Origin: JAVBMU01 sp031551755
Lineage (GTDB): Bacteria > Actinomycetota > Actinomycetes > Actinomycetales > Cellulomonadaceae
Length of the DNA: 64,000 nucleotides
Direction: 5' to 3'
Assembly (NCBI GenBank): GCA_031551755.1
Contig: JAVBNE010000013.1
Coordinates: 62,001-126,000 of the forward strand
In this document: in pieces, positions 8,236 to 17,290 of the stretch
How the letters are laid out: each line of letters begins with the position of its first letter
Numbering within the stretch: position 1 is the first letter of the stretch
Made by a program: the position numbers and the translations under genes
The notes under the pieces: generated by a model
Seen by the model: the letters and a program-made list of their open reading frames with translations, nothing else
Told to the model about the DNA's origin: nothing
Databases searched by the model: none

Positions 8236-9918
8236 ATGCCCATCACGCTCAAATCCCTCACGTACCTCTGGCCCGACGGCCAGCCTCTCTTCAAGACTTT
8301 GGACCTATCCATCGGCTCCGGGCTGACCGCGATCATCGGCCCGAACGGCTGCGGCAAGACCACGCTGCTCGACCTGATCGGCGGTGAGCGCCCCCTCACG
8401 AGCGGGACCGTCGAGACCAATGGACCCGTCGGCCGGCTCGCCCAAGACCTCGCCGACCCCGCGCACGGCACCTTGGCCGACCTCCTCGGCATCGCCGAAC
8501 CCCTGCGCGCGGTCGCCGCGATCACCGCGGGTTCGACCGACCAGGCCGACTACGACAATGCTGACGGCAACTGGGACATCGAGGAACAGGCCGCGGCGCT
8601 GCTGGGCTCCATGGGTGTGGCCGTGACCGACCTGGACCGGCCGGTCACGGCGCTGTCCGGCGGGGAGCGGGTGGTCGCGCGACTGGCCGGGCTCCTGCTC
8701 GCCGGTGGGCAGGCGCTGCTGCTCGACGAGCCCACCAATAACCTCGATGGCACCGCCCGGGAGGCACTGTTCCGTGTGCTGGCCGCTCGCCGGGGCACGA
8801 CGGTGGTGGCCAGCCACGATCGCGAGCTGCTGAACAGGGCGGAGGTGATCGTGGACCTGGGCGCACCGGCCCCGCGGGTCTTCACTGGTTCCTTCGACGC
8901 CTACGAGGAGGCGCTGGCGGCAGAACGCGAAACCGCCGAGCGCCAGCTGCGCGATGCCGAGTCCGCCGTCCGCCGCGAGCGCCGCCAACTGGTTGCGACC
9001 CAGGCGACGATCGCCCACCGCCAAGCGGCTGGCGCAAAGGCCAGTCGGGAGAGGAGGGCGGCCAAGATCGTAATGAACGGGCGCAAGCGCGATGCGCAGG
9101 TCACTGCCGGCAAACTCCGGACGGCCTCCCGAGCGGACCTGGCCGCTGCGAAGGCAACGCGGGACGCGGCCCGGAACGCCGTTCCACGGGAGCTGACGCT
9201 CTCCGCGACCTTGCCGGATGCGACCGTGCCGGACTCTCGCCGGGTGCTCGACTTCCCCGGCGAGATGCCGTTACAGATCCGCGGCCCAGAGCGGGTTCGT
9301 CTTACCGGGGCCAACGGGTCGGGGAAGACCACCCTGCTGCGCGCGCTGATGGCCGGTGCGTCGGGTGCGACCGACCGGGGCGGTGCGGCCAGCCGAGGCG
9401 GTGGGGCAGCCCGGCGCGGTGCGACTGCCAGTGTTCCGGACCCGGGTTTTCCCGACCTGGGCGTTCCGGCCCAAAGTGCCCCGACGATCAAGGTGCCTTT
9501 CGGCTACCTCCCACAGGATGCCGACCTGCTGGACCGGAGTCTGCCGACGGTCGACGCCGTGCGGGCCGCCGCCCGGGCGGACGTTGCGGACGACGTCCCC
9601 GTGCAGCAGGTCCACGCCTTGCTCGCGGCCTTCGCCTTGCGCGGTGCGACCGTCCTGCGTCCGGTGTCCGCGCTGTCGGGCGGGGAACGTATGCGGGCGA
9701 CGCTGGCGGCGCTCCTGGCAGCTGACCCGACGCCGCAGTTGCTCATCCTGGACGAGCCGACGAACCACCTGGACCTCGCCTCGACCCGGCATCTCGCGCA
9801 GGCGCTGACCGCCTACCGTGGGGCGCTGCTCATGGTCACCCACGATGAACACCTGGCCGACGAGATCGGCTTCGCCCGGGAGTGGCGACTGGAATCGGGC
9901 GAAGTGCGGGTCGCCTGA
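8236..9918 (+). CDS. ABC-F family ATPase
   Basis: 560 residues with two ABC domains and no membrane segments, the ABC-F layout. Domain 1 has Walker A GPNGCGKTT (35-43), LSGGE and LLLDEPTNNLD. A charged coiled-coil linker (EERETAERQLRDAESAVRRERRQL region) follows. Domain 2 has GANGSGKTT, LSGGE and ILDEPTNHLD. An unusual Gly/Ala/Arg-rich insertion follows the second Walker A. ABC-F proteins act on ribosomes in translation or antibiotic protection; which subgroup is unclear. The ATG has GAGGAC upstream and is divergent from the TPR gene. Confidence 0.88.
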   Translation: MPITLKSLTYLWPDGQPLFKTLDLSIGSGLTAIIGPNGCGKTTLLDLIGGERPLTSGTVETNGPVGRLAQDLADPAHGTLADLLGIAEPLRAVAAITAGSTDQADYDNADGNWDIEEQAAALLGSMGVAVTDLDRPVTALSGGERVVARLAGLLLAGGQALLLDEPTNNLDGTAREALFRVLAARRGTTVVASHDRELLNRAEVIVDLGAPAPRVFTGSFDAYEEALAAERETAERQLRDAESAVRRERRQLVATQATIAHRQAAGAKASRERRAAKIVMNGRKRDAQVTAGKLRTASRADLAAAKATRDAARNAVPRELTLSATLPDATVPDSRRVLDFPGEMPLQIRGPERVRLTGANGSGKTTLLRALMAGASGATDRGGAASRGGGAARRGATASVPDPGFPDLGVPAQSAPTIKVPFGYLPQDADLLDRSLPTVDAVRAAARADVADDVPVQQVHALLAAFALRGATVLRPVSALSGGERMRATLAALLAADPTPQLLILDEPTNHLDLASTRHLAQALTAYRGALLMVTHDEHLADEIGFAREWRLESGEVRVA

Positions 9919-10072
9919 GGTATGCGAAGCCGTGGACAAGCATCGGCAGCGTGAGGCAATAGTTGCGCACCTCCGCAAGGGACCCGGGCTCGGAAACGGC
10001 TTGTTCATTGCTCTCCGCCCGAGCCCTGACAACCAGGCGTGTACAGAAGTGCGACATTAGTTGCATACGGGT

Positions 10073-10101
10073 TTGATTTGGCAAGGGCTGTGCACTACCG
10101 T
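10073..10101 (+). promoter_or_regulatory. Candidate promoter of the lipoprotein-lipase pair
   Basis: TTGATT at 10073-10078 and TACCGT at 10096-10101 are separated by 17 bp, about 65 bp before the lipoprotein start. The assignment rests on motif spacing only. The rest of the gap 9919-10165 shows no other structure. Confidence 0.35.
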
Positions 10102-10165
10102 GAGGCCGACGATGGAGTCTGGCGCGGCCAGCTTGGCTCGCGCGAGCCAGCGATTGGGAGTTCCG

Positions 10166-11146
10166 GTGATAGGTGTGCGCTCTGTTCGTTCCGCTGCGGC
10201 TGTTGCCGTGGCCACAGTCATCTTATTAGGAGCGTGTGGGGTGCCCGGTTCGCGAAGTCAGCAGGAACCCGTGTACGTGACGGCCGCGCAGAAGGAGAAG
10301 CTGGGGTACGAGCAGCCCGAGAGCATGGCCAATCCCAAGGTGCAGCGGACAGCGGTGGAGCACCGCGAGGAGATCTACGCGGCGGTCAAACCGTTCGTCG
10401 AAGAAGCACTGGGCGGGCGGGAGGTCGAACTGGGCGATATCTCTGCACCTTACCCGTATCCATCGGTCAATGTGAGCTATCGGACCGTGGACGAACCGAT
10501 CGTGGCGAGCTACGCCATGGTAGGCGTCGGTGACATCGAAGAGTCGAAGGTAGGCGGGATCCAACGCATCGAGCTGGGCGAGGTCCGGATCAACACGGTA
10601 AGCGGACTGCTCTTGATGGCCTACCGCAGCGAACTGACCGCGATCGGGGAGTACCTGGAAACCTCGTATCCGGACTACGTGCCACAACCTGAGGGCTACG
10701 CCCGAGCCTTCGACGAGGCAGATCGACAGTTTTCGGTTGAGTTCGACACACTGGGAAACGGCCCGACCGTTGAGGAAAGGGCAGCAATGGCGGCGGCCAC
10801 TGAGCGTATTTACGGCGCCTATCTCGAAAATCCTCATCGTTCTGATGCGCAGTGGCGGAAACTCATCGATACCGAAGCGGAGGGGCTGCCATTGCGCATT
10901 GGCATCACGTTGATGACCAAGAGCCCCGAAAAATCCCCCGATGCATTGATACTGGATCGCTTGGGTGAGGACATGAAGACAAACTCGGTCTTCGAACGAT
11001 TTGCCACCTACACCATTCACCTCGACAGCAACCTGCGGGTACGGGACAGCTGGACCATTAATGAGAGGTATGAATCCTGGTATGACCCCTCGAAGAATGT
11101 CTGGCACCGCTTTCACACCGTGAACGGCGGGAGCGTTGAGCCGTGA
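10166..11146 (+). CDS. Lipoprotein, candidate immunity partner of the lipase-like protein
   Basis: 326 residues. A lipoprotein signal is clear: basic start, hydrophobic stretch AAAVAVATVILLGAC, lipobox Leu21-Gly-Ala-Cys24. I chose GTG at 10166 because GGGAG lies 5 bases upstream; the frame stays open back to 10061 but the extra residues would misplace the signal. No enzymatic motif was recognised in the mature part. The stop overlaps the start of the lipase-like gene (GTGA at 11143), so both are made together. By analogy with the S. aureus TslA lipase, whose antagonists are lipoproteins, this may be a membrane-anchored immunity protein (inference). Confidence 0.75.
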   Translation: MIGVRSVRSAAAVAVATVILLGACGVPGSRSQQEPVYVTAAQKEKLGYEQPESMANPKVQRTAVEHREEIYAAVKPFVEEALGGREVELGDISAPYPYPSVNVSYRTVDEPIVASYAMVGVGDIEESKVGGIQRIELGEVRINTVSGLLLMAYRSELTAIGEYLETSYPDYVPQPEGYARAFDEADRQFSVEFDTLGNGPTVEERAAMAAATERIYGAYLENPHRSDAQWRKLIDTEAEGLPLRIGITLMTKSPEKSPDALILDRLGEDMKTNSVFERFATYTIHLDSNLRVRDSWTINERYESWYDPSKNVWHRFHTVNGGSVEP

Positions 11147-13098
11147 GTACTGAAGACCACCAGGATCTGATGGACCTCGCGAGCAGGCACGCCTACAAGT
11201 CTCATGGTGATCTAAAACCTGGTGCCCTCGTTGCCGGGGGAAAGTACAGGGTCGCTGGCTACACTCATGATCTATCCAATGGCCTCGATGCCTATACCTT
11301 TCAGAATGTCAAGACCGGTGAGTATACGATCACCTTCGTTGGATCGGTCGAGGACATGGACTGGTTCCAAAATGCCCAGTTAATTCCACCGTTGACGCCG
11401 TCGCAGTACACGGCCGCTGAGGAGTACTACAAAGACGTGGTCGACCGGATCGGCCCCGTGTCGAATGTCTGCGGGAACTCCTTGGGTGGCGGGCTCGCGG
11501 CCTATGTGGCGCTCCATCATCCGGATGTTGAGGCCGTCACGGTCAACCCGGCCCCTGTGCCCGAGAAGTATGCGGGCGCAAAGGCACCGAATGTGCACAA
11601 CTACATCTTGACCAATGACATCCTGCATCACCTCGTGATGGCGGGTGGCATGGAGTCGCGAATTGTCGGCGACGTGACGAAGGTTAACTCGACGCCATTG
11701 ACGTTCTCGTCTATCACCGAGAACCACATCGGTTCGGCGCGAGAGGATGGCGCCTATGACGCGAGCATGACAGTACCGTTCTCGTTGTTCCACAAGAACA
11801 CGACAATAGGAGCCAACGGTTTCGGCGACCGTATTCACGTGACAGCCGTCGGGTTGACCAGCATCGCTGATGCCCTCGAACAGCAACTCGCCGACCTTGA
11901 GTCCGTCATGGCCGACGGATTCAACCGAGTCGCCACGGACCTCACCGAGGAGTTGACCGATCGCCCTCGGCGTGCTGCCATCTTCAGGAACACCCTCGCA
12001 GACTCACTACACGAGCTCATCTCACCGCTGACAAAGGAACTCCGTGGGCACGAAGAAGAGATCCGCAGTTGGGTTCATGATTTTAAGCGCCTCCTGCCCC
12101 CCGGGCCCCTGCAATGGGTCTGGGATGAGTGCTACGGCACCGTTGATTCGGCCATCACCAAGGCACTGACGGCTCTCGATGAGATCGTCGCCATCTCCGC
12201 TCACACGATCGCTTATGCGGTCTGGCTCGGGCAAGAAGCACAATTCTTCGACGCTGGCGAACAGATCATTAGTGAACTCCTGTCCCAACAGGAGCAGCTG
12301 ACCGGAGGCTTCGGACTGGCCACCGACAGGTGGTCGGCGGTCGGACAACACACCCGGGCCGTGCAGACGGCTCTCGCCGCGACCGACGCCGCAATCGCCG
12401 CAGCCGTAGCTGACGGGACCTGCCCACGCGGCGTACTGCCCGTGACCGGGCCACCCTGGCCACCTGGCACAGTCACACCCCTGCACTCGTCCGCGTCCAA
12501 GAAAATAGCCGAATGGATCATCAGCCGACGCGAAGAGTCCGCCGGAGCGATTCTCGGCGGCGTCATCAACATGTTGCTTCAAACGCAGATCATTCCCCTC
12601 AGGGCCCTACTCGACGTCGCCGCCGCCCAGTTCGAGATCGCTGACGTGGCGCTCGGTGTCGCTGCTGACGCCGCCCGTGCAGTAGTGGCCGGCGCAGCCG
12701 CAAATCCGTTCGCCTACCTTACCGGCACCAGTGATGACCTGTGGCACTTCCAGGAGCAAATCAGGCACTTCAAGAACGCCTTTCAATCCTCTTGTGAACG
12801 TTGGAGCTCGGGTCTCATGAAGTTCTCCAACACGTTGGGGCATCTCCCCGCCGTCATTATGGGCTTGGCTCCTGACCTGGCCAACGGCATCTTCTCCGAT
12901 ACTACGGTCGAGGAGGTTTACAACTCCTACATCAAATGCCGCAACCTCACCGAACGTTCAGCAGTTTCCTTTGCGGAGGTCGCCTACCAGTATGGCGACC
13001 ACACCGCCCTTGCCATTGACGCCCTCGCAGAACGCGCCACTGAGGTGAAACAGGACCTCACCACCCTCACCACCAGCCTCTACGAACTCACCGGCTGA
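11143..13098 (+). CDS. Lipase-like alpha/beta hydrolase with long helical C-terminal domain
   Basis: 651 residues. Residues ~1-240 look like a class-3/Mbeg1-type lipase domain: AFQN-type strand (TFQNVKTGEYTITFVGS), nucleophile elbow CGNSLGGG with Ser113, then Asp159 (LTNDI) and His195 (TENHIG), a plausible Ser-Asp-His triad. There is no signal peptide. Residues ~240-651 are helical and amphipathic, and end with YQYGD at 615-619, which fits the YxxxD/E form of type VII secretion signals. The N-terminal enzyme plus C-terminal helical domain resembles the reverse layout of T7SS lipase TslA. It is translationally coupled to the upstream lipoprotein. Codon and base composition look less GC-rich than the neighbours. 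Confidence 0.75.
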   Translation: MSTEDHQDLMDLASRHAYKSHGDLKPGALVAGGKYRVAGYTHDLSNGLDAYTFQNVKTGEYTITFVGSVEDMDWFQNAQLIPPLTPSQYTAAEEYYKDVVDRIGPVSNVCGNSLGGGLAAYVALHHPDVEAVTVNPAPVPEKYAGAKAPNVHNYILTNDILHHLVMAGGMESRIVGDVTKVNSTPLTFSSITENHIGSAREDGAYDASMTVPFSLFHKNTTIGANGFGDRIHVTAVGLTSIADALEQQLADLESVMADGFNRVATDLTEELTDRPRRAAIFRNTLADSLHELISPLTKELRGHEEEIRSWVHDFKRLLPPGPLQWVWDECYGTVDSAITKALTALDEIVAISAHTIAYAVWLGQEAQFFDAGEQIISELLSQQEQLTGGFGLATDRWSAVGQHTRAVQTALAATDAAIAAAVADGTCPRGVLPVTGPPWPPGTVTPLHSSASKKIAEWIISRREESAGAILGGVINMLLQTQIIPLRALLDVAAAQFEIADVALGVAADAARAVVAGAAANPFAYLTGTSDDLWHFQEQIRHFKNAFQSSCERWSSGLMKFSNTLGHLPAVIMGLAPDLANGIFSDTTVEEVYNSYIKCRNLTERSAVSFAEVAYQYGDHTALAIDALAERATEVKQDLTTLTTSLYELTG

Positions 13099-13162
13099 GG
13101 CGCGAATCGGTCACGCGGGAGCGGCATGCCGAGTCGGGTGAGGTACGAATCACCTGATCCCC

Positions 13163-14521
13163 TCAGGCATCCGCCCCCGTGAGCGCCTGCGCCTGCTCGA
13201 CCGGGTCGAGTTCCGCACTCTCCATCCGGTCGACGATGTGGCGGTCGATGTGCCGCAGCCCCCGGATCGACAGCACGAGGACCACGAGCGCCGCGATCTC
13301 CGCAACAGCCCCGTACGACATCGAGATGCTGGCCGAGTAGTGCTCGGTGAGCAGCCCGGCCACCCACGTCGCGATGGCACCCCCGGTGAACCGCACCGCC
13401 GAGTAACCGGCCGAGGCCACGGAGCTCGGCTCATCGCTGACCTCCATGATCGACTCGGTGAGCAGGGTGTTGCAGATCCCGAGGAAGAGCCCGCCCAACA
13501 CAACGAAGAAGACGAAGGCCGGCACAGCATTCACTGAGAGCGCCATCGCACCCAGGGTCAGCGCCAGCCCAGCGATTGCGGCAATCAACACGTGAAGCCG
13601 ACCGAAACTGCGGTACAGGGCGGGCGCCACGAACACCGAGCCGAGCGCCAGCACAACGCCCCAGCCGAAGAAGACGAGTCCGATGCCGATCGCGCCCAGC
13701 TGCTCGATCGGATACGGGGCCTGCGACAACAGTACGAAGAAGCCCATGTTGTACAGGAAGGCCGTGAGCGAGAGCCGGAAGATGCCTGGGTGCCGCAACG
13801 CCTTGAACGGCAAGGTCCACGACTGCGGCTGGGCCGGTTTCGGCAGGTTGGGCAATAAGGCCGCGATCAGAATGACGGCCACGGCCATGAGCGACGCCGT
13901 ACCGAAGAACGGCCCACGCCACGAAACCTCGCCCAGCAGACCGCCGAGCAACGGACCGGATGCCATGCCGATGCCCATCGCGGCCTCGTAGAGCATGACG
14001 GCCCGGGGGGCTCCGCCCGAGGAGGCCCCGACGATCGTCGCGAGCGCCGTCGCGATGAACAGGGCGTTGCCGATCCCCCAGCCTCCGCGCAGGAACACGA
14101 TCTCCTGGACGGTATTCGACATCCCCGCCAGGGCCGCGAAAACGATGATGAAGGACAGCCCTACCAACAGGGTCCATCGTGCCCCGATGCGGCTCGACAC
14201 CCAGCCAGAGAACAGCATGAAGACGCCGGTCACCAGCATGTAGGAGGTGAACAGCAGTGACACCTGCGAGGCTCCGGCGTGCAGGTCCTTCGCGATTATC
14301 GGCAGGATCGGGTCCACCAGGCCGATGCCCATGAACGACACCACACAGGCGAAAGCGACCGCCCACACGGCACGGGGCTGATCGCGGAATCGGGGCGGGG
14401 TGAGCTCGGTGGCCGAGGCGCTGTGCCCCGCCTGGACGCCGGCCGACCTTCCGGCTGAGGAACCGTTCGGCGGTGCGCCACCCTCGATGGACTGGGTGTC
14501 CTGTTGCTGCAACGTCGTCAT
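13163..14521 (-). CDS. MFS drug/metabolite efflux transporter
   Basis: 452 residues with a ~45-residue polar N-terminal tail and about 12 hydrophobic segments. The VDPILPIIAKDL segment in helix 1 is typical of DHA-type MFS antiporters. The ATG at 14521 has AAAGGACC upstream. It lies 44 bp downstream of a MarR-type gene in the same orientation, which suggests efflux of a small lipophilic or aromatic compound under MarR control. Substrate unknown. Confidence 0.87.
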   Translation of the reverse strand: MTTLQQQDTQSIEGGAPPNGSSAGRSAGVQAGHSASATELTPPRFRDQPRAVWAVAFACVVSFMGIGLVDPILPIIAKDLHAGASQVSLLFTSYMLVTGVFMLFSGWVSSRIGARWTLLVGLSFIIVFAALAGMSNTVQEIVFLRGGWGIGNALFIATALATIVGASSGGAPRAVMLYEAAMGIGMASGPLLGGLLGEVSWRGPFFGTASLMAVAVILIAALLPNLPKPAQPQSWTLPFKALRHPGIFRLSLTAFLYNMGFFVLLSQAPYPIEQLGAIGIGLVFFGWGVVLALGSVFVAPALYRSFGRLHVLIAAIAGLALTLGAMALSVNAVPAFVFFVVLGGLFLGICNTLLTESIMEVSDEPSSVASAGYSAVRFTGGAIATWVAGLLTEHYSASISMSYGAVAEIAALVVLVLSIRGLRHIDRHIVDRMESAELDPVEQAQALTGADA

Positions 14522-14565
14522 TCTTAGGTCCTTTCAGATCCTGCAAAACCTGCGATCGCTCCTGC

Positions 14566-14988
14566 TCAGGCGAGCTGGCGCATGAGCTCGGTCGCCCGCA
14601 CCAAGACGTCCCGGTCCGCCGGCGTCAGCTCGGCAATCTGTTCAGCCAGCACCGCGCCGGCACCCCGGCGGAGTGCGCCGAGTTTCGCCACACCAGCGGC
14701 GGTGATCATGACGAGCGTTGCCCGCCCGTCGCTAGGGTCCGGCTCCGTCGTGACCCACCCCGCCTCCCGGAGCCGCCCGACGAGTTTTGTAGCGGTTGGC
14801 TGACTCACCCGGTCAAGTTTCGCGAGTTGAGTCACCCGGCAGGGACCCGCCTCCGCCAAGTGCGCGAGGATCCGCCACAGCGCACGGGGCATCTCCGAAT
14901 CGGACAGCCGCGTCACCGTTCGGGTGAACCGCCCGGCTGCTATGGCCAGTTCAACGGCGAGGTCCGTATGCACTCCACCACTATACAT
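14566..14988 (-). CDS. MarR-family transcriptional regulator
   Basis: 140 residues with the winged-helix core CRVTQLAKLDRVSQPTATKLV and the wing region EPDPSDGRATLVMIT, standard for MarR. The ATG at 14988 falls inside a perfect palindrome and has no SD, so translation may be leaderless; GTG at 14973 is an alternative start. It precedes the MFS gene and presumably represses the operon through the palindrome. Confidence 0.87.
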   Translation of the reverse strand: MYSGGVHTDLAVELAIAAGRFTRTVTRLSDSEMPRALWRILAHLAEAGPCRVTQLAKLDRVSQPTATKLVGRLREAGWVTTEPDPSDGRATLVMITAAGVAKLGALRRGAGAVLAEQIAELTPADRDVLVRATELMRQLA

Positions 14989-15003
14989 AGCTTAGCTATG
15001 TAT
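14983..15003. promoter_or_regulatory. MarR operator palindrome
   Basis: A 21-bp perfect palindrome: arm ATACATAGCT, one central T, arm AGCTATGTAT. It overlaps the 5' end of the marR frame. Length and position fit an autoregulatory MarR operator. Confidence 0.75.
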
Positions 15004-15050
15004 CTCCGGTCGCCGGGACGGGTCCAGCCCCACCCGGCACTGCGATCAGA

Positions 15051-15123
15051 GTCGAGTGCTGTAGTTTGCGCCGAGTGCTGTGGTTCTAACCGCAGCTTTC
15101 GACTGAAAGCACAGCACTCGGCG
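15051..15123 (+). repeat. Nested palindromic repeat, copy A
   Basis: A ~72-bp element in which the motif CGAGTGCTG occurs twice forward and then twice, partly degenerate, as the reverse complement. The inner arms close on GTGGTT-CT-AACCGC. Very similar elements occur at 30071-30141 (inverted) and 31061-31133. Here it lies between the divergent marR and lipoprotein genes. Confidence 0.85.
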
Positions 15124-15148
15124 TGCGCGAGCCGCCTACGCTGGTCGC

Positions 15149-15589
15149 ATGGGCACCCGGCTACGCGCCACGATCACGGCACTCTTGGTGAGCTTTCTCC
15201 TCGGTGCATGCGGCTTCGTCAGTGGGATCATCGGCGACGACGCACTCCCGGCCGAGACGGACGTCGTCGGCAGCTGGACCTCCACCGACCCGGCCGCAAC
15301 GCTGACCCTCAACGCTGACCACACGTTCACCCTCGATCACCTGGCTCCAGGGTTCACCACGGCCACCAGCCAAGAGTCGCTACGGGGCCTCACCTGGGCA
15401 TCGGCACCATTGGTTTCCGGTACCTGGACATTCGACGACGACGGCCTCTGGCTGACCCCGAGCCGCAGCTCACAGGCCGCGGTCACCATGGGCATCACCC
15501 AACTGCTGCCCAGCCAATCCGACGATCGCATCAAAATCGTCTGGCCCATCGGCGACCCCGACGCCGGAGTAGGCCTGGTCTTCCGCTGA
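15149..15589 (+). CDS. Small lipoprotein of unknown function
   Basis: 146 residues. The signal MGTRLRATITALLVSFLLGAC ends in a lipobox (Leu18-Gly-Ala-Cys21). The mature part looks like a beta-rich lipocalin-type or META-like fold: VVGSWTSTDPAATLTLNADHTFTL is a common opening of small 'copper resistance/NlpE-like' or hypothetical actinobacterial lipoproteins. No catalytic residues were seen. It starts 26 bp after the repeat element and is followed by a 186-bp gap. Confidence 0.72.
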   Translation: MGTRLRATITALLVSFLLGACGFVSGIIGDDALPAETDVVGSWTSTDPAATLTLNADHTFTLDHLAPGFTTATSQESLRGLTWASAPLVSGTWTFDDDGLWLTPSRSSQAAVTMGITQLLPSQSDDRIKIVWPIGDPDAGVGLVFR

Positions 15590-15775
15590 CCACACCCCGA
15601 CGCGGAAATAGTCACGCCCCCGGCCTCGCGCTCCCCGCGATGAGAAGCGTCCGCCAGCCCCATCCGCCCCGCCCTCCCCTGGGCGAAGCCGCAGTCGAGG
15701 AGCCACCTCCCGCGCGCGTAAGCACGCCTCCACCGGCAGACTTACGGGCAGGACCGTCCGCCGACTGGAGATCAC

Positions 15776-17029
15776 ATGCCCACGCCCCGCATCGCCATCG
15801 TCGGCGGCGGATTAGCAGCCGCGAAAGCAGCGCAGACCCTCCGCGAGGACGGGCACGATGGACCCTTGACCATCGTTGCCCGCGAAGAGCACCGACCCTA
15901 TGAACGCCCGCCGCTCTCGAAGGATTACCTTCGGGGCGAGGCCGACATCGGCAACGTCTTCCCGCTGGATGCCGCCTGGTACGCCGACCACGACGTAACC
16001 GTGTTGCTCGGCACCGCGGCCGTGGCCCTCGGCCGCACCGACCACACGGTCACCCTCGACGACGGCCGCACCGTGCCGTACGACCGCCTGCTCCTGGCGA
16101 CCGGCTCGACTCCCCGCACCCTCGGCCTGCCGGGCGCCCACGCCCTCGGGGTGCATCAACTGCGGACCATTGACGACGCCGACCGGCTCAGTGTGGCCCT
16201 GCGGTCGGCGCATTCCCTGCCGGCTCGGGACGACGACCCCTACGCCCCCACGGGTCGCCTCGTGATGATCGGTGATGGCTGGATCGGTCTCGAAGTCGCC
16301 GCGTCGGCCCGCATGATGGGGCTTGACGTCACCGTCATCGGACGCGAACCGCACCCGCTCGGCCGGGTGTTGGGGACCGCGATGAGTGCGGTCTTCGCCC
16401 AGCTCCACACCGACCGAGGGGTGCGTTTCGTTGCTGGCGACGTTCAGGCCATCCGCACCGACGGCGGGCGTGCCACCGGAGTCGTGACCGACCAGGACAC
16501 GCTCGCCGCCGACGTCGTCGTCATCGCGGTGGGGGCGACCCCGGAACTCTCCTTGTCCCGGTCGGCCGGGCTCGCCCGCGACCGGGCGACCGGCGGGGTC
16601 GCGGTCAGCGGCACCCTCGCCACGGACGACCCGGCGATCTTCGCCGCCGGTGATATCGCGAGCGTGCCAAGCTCCCGGTACGGGCGAACGCTGCGAGTGG
16701 AGCACTGGGCCACGGCACTCCACCAAGGACCCCACGCCGCCAAGGCAATGCTGGGGTCGCAGGAGCCCTACGACCGGCTTCCCTACTTCTTCACCGACCA
16801 GTACGACCTCGGCATGGAGTACCTGGGGTACGTCACCGACCCTGATGCGGCTGACCTGGTGATCAGTGGGTCGGTGCCGGACCGCGAGTTCGTGGCCTTC
16901 TGGGTGCGTCACGGTCGGGTCGAGGCCGGGATGGCCGTGAACATGTGGGAGCGGATGGACCGGATCGAGGAACTGATCCGGCGCCCCACACCCGTCCCGA
17001 GTGGTGAGCTGGCGGAGTTCGCCGGTTAG
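15776..17029 (+). CDS. FAD-dependent ferredoxin/rubredoxin-type reductase
   Basis: 417 residues. FAD-binding GGGLAAAKAA is near residue 10; YERPPLSKDYL is typical of the ferredoxin-reductase (BphA4/rhodocoxin reductase) family; the NAD-binding turn is MIGDGWIGLEVA; AAGDIA binds the FAD. The C-terminal reductase domain contains FFTDQYDLGMEYLG and FWVRHGRVEAGMAVN. It would pass electrons from NAD(P)H to a small iron-sulfur protein, often for a P450 or dioxygenase; no such partner is adjacent. It is convergent with the citrate synthase gene. Confidence 0.88.
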   Translation: MPTPRIAIVGGGLAAAKAAQTLREDGHDGPLTIVAREEHRPYERPPLSKDYLRGEADIGNVFPLDAAWYADHDVTVLLGTAAVALGRTDHTVTLDDGRTVPYDRLLLATGSTPRTLGLPGAHALGVHQLRTIDDADRLSVALRSAHSLPARDDDPYAPTGRLVMIGDGWIGLEVAASARMMGLDVTVIGREPHPLGRVLGTAMSAVFAQLHTDRGVRFVAGDVQAIRTDGGRATGVVTDQDTLAADVVVIAVGATPELSLSRSAGLARDRATGGVAVSGTLATDDPAIFAAGDIASVPSSRYGRTLRVEHWATALHQGPHAAKAMLGSQEPYDRLPYFFTDQYDLGMEYLGYVTDPDAADLVISGSVPDREFVAFWVRHGRVEAGMAVNMWERMDRIEELIRRPTPVPSGELAEFAG

Positions 17030-17159
17030 GGGCTTTGCGCTTCGTCTGGGAATGGTCGCACCGGCAGAACTCGATCTCACTGAGCGGCCGGATAGGTATT
17101 GTCCGCGGCGCGTACACGACGTCGATCCTGCCACGGTGCCGAGGGCCGGGGCGCGCGAT

Positions 17160-17184
17160 GGGCGGGTGGTTGAACCACCCGCCC
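17160..17184. terminator. Hairpin between convergent genes
   Basis: 12-bp arms GGGCGGGTGGTT / AACCACCCGCCC with a single unpaired base in the linear repeat. It lies between the FAD reductase and citrate synthase genes. There is no T-tract, so it would act as a GC-rich actinobacterial-type terminator for either strand. Confidence 0.6.
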
Positions 17185-17290
17185 CCACGGAAAGATAGGA
17201 CCGGACCACGACGGGCAGCGGACTTCAGGTCCGCCCGCTGCGCGGCGGCGCTCCTCAAGCGGCCCGGCCCGAGCCAACCGGCGAACCGGT

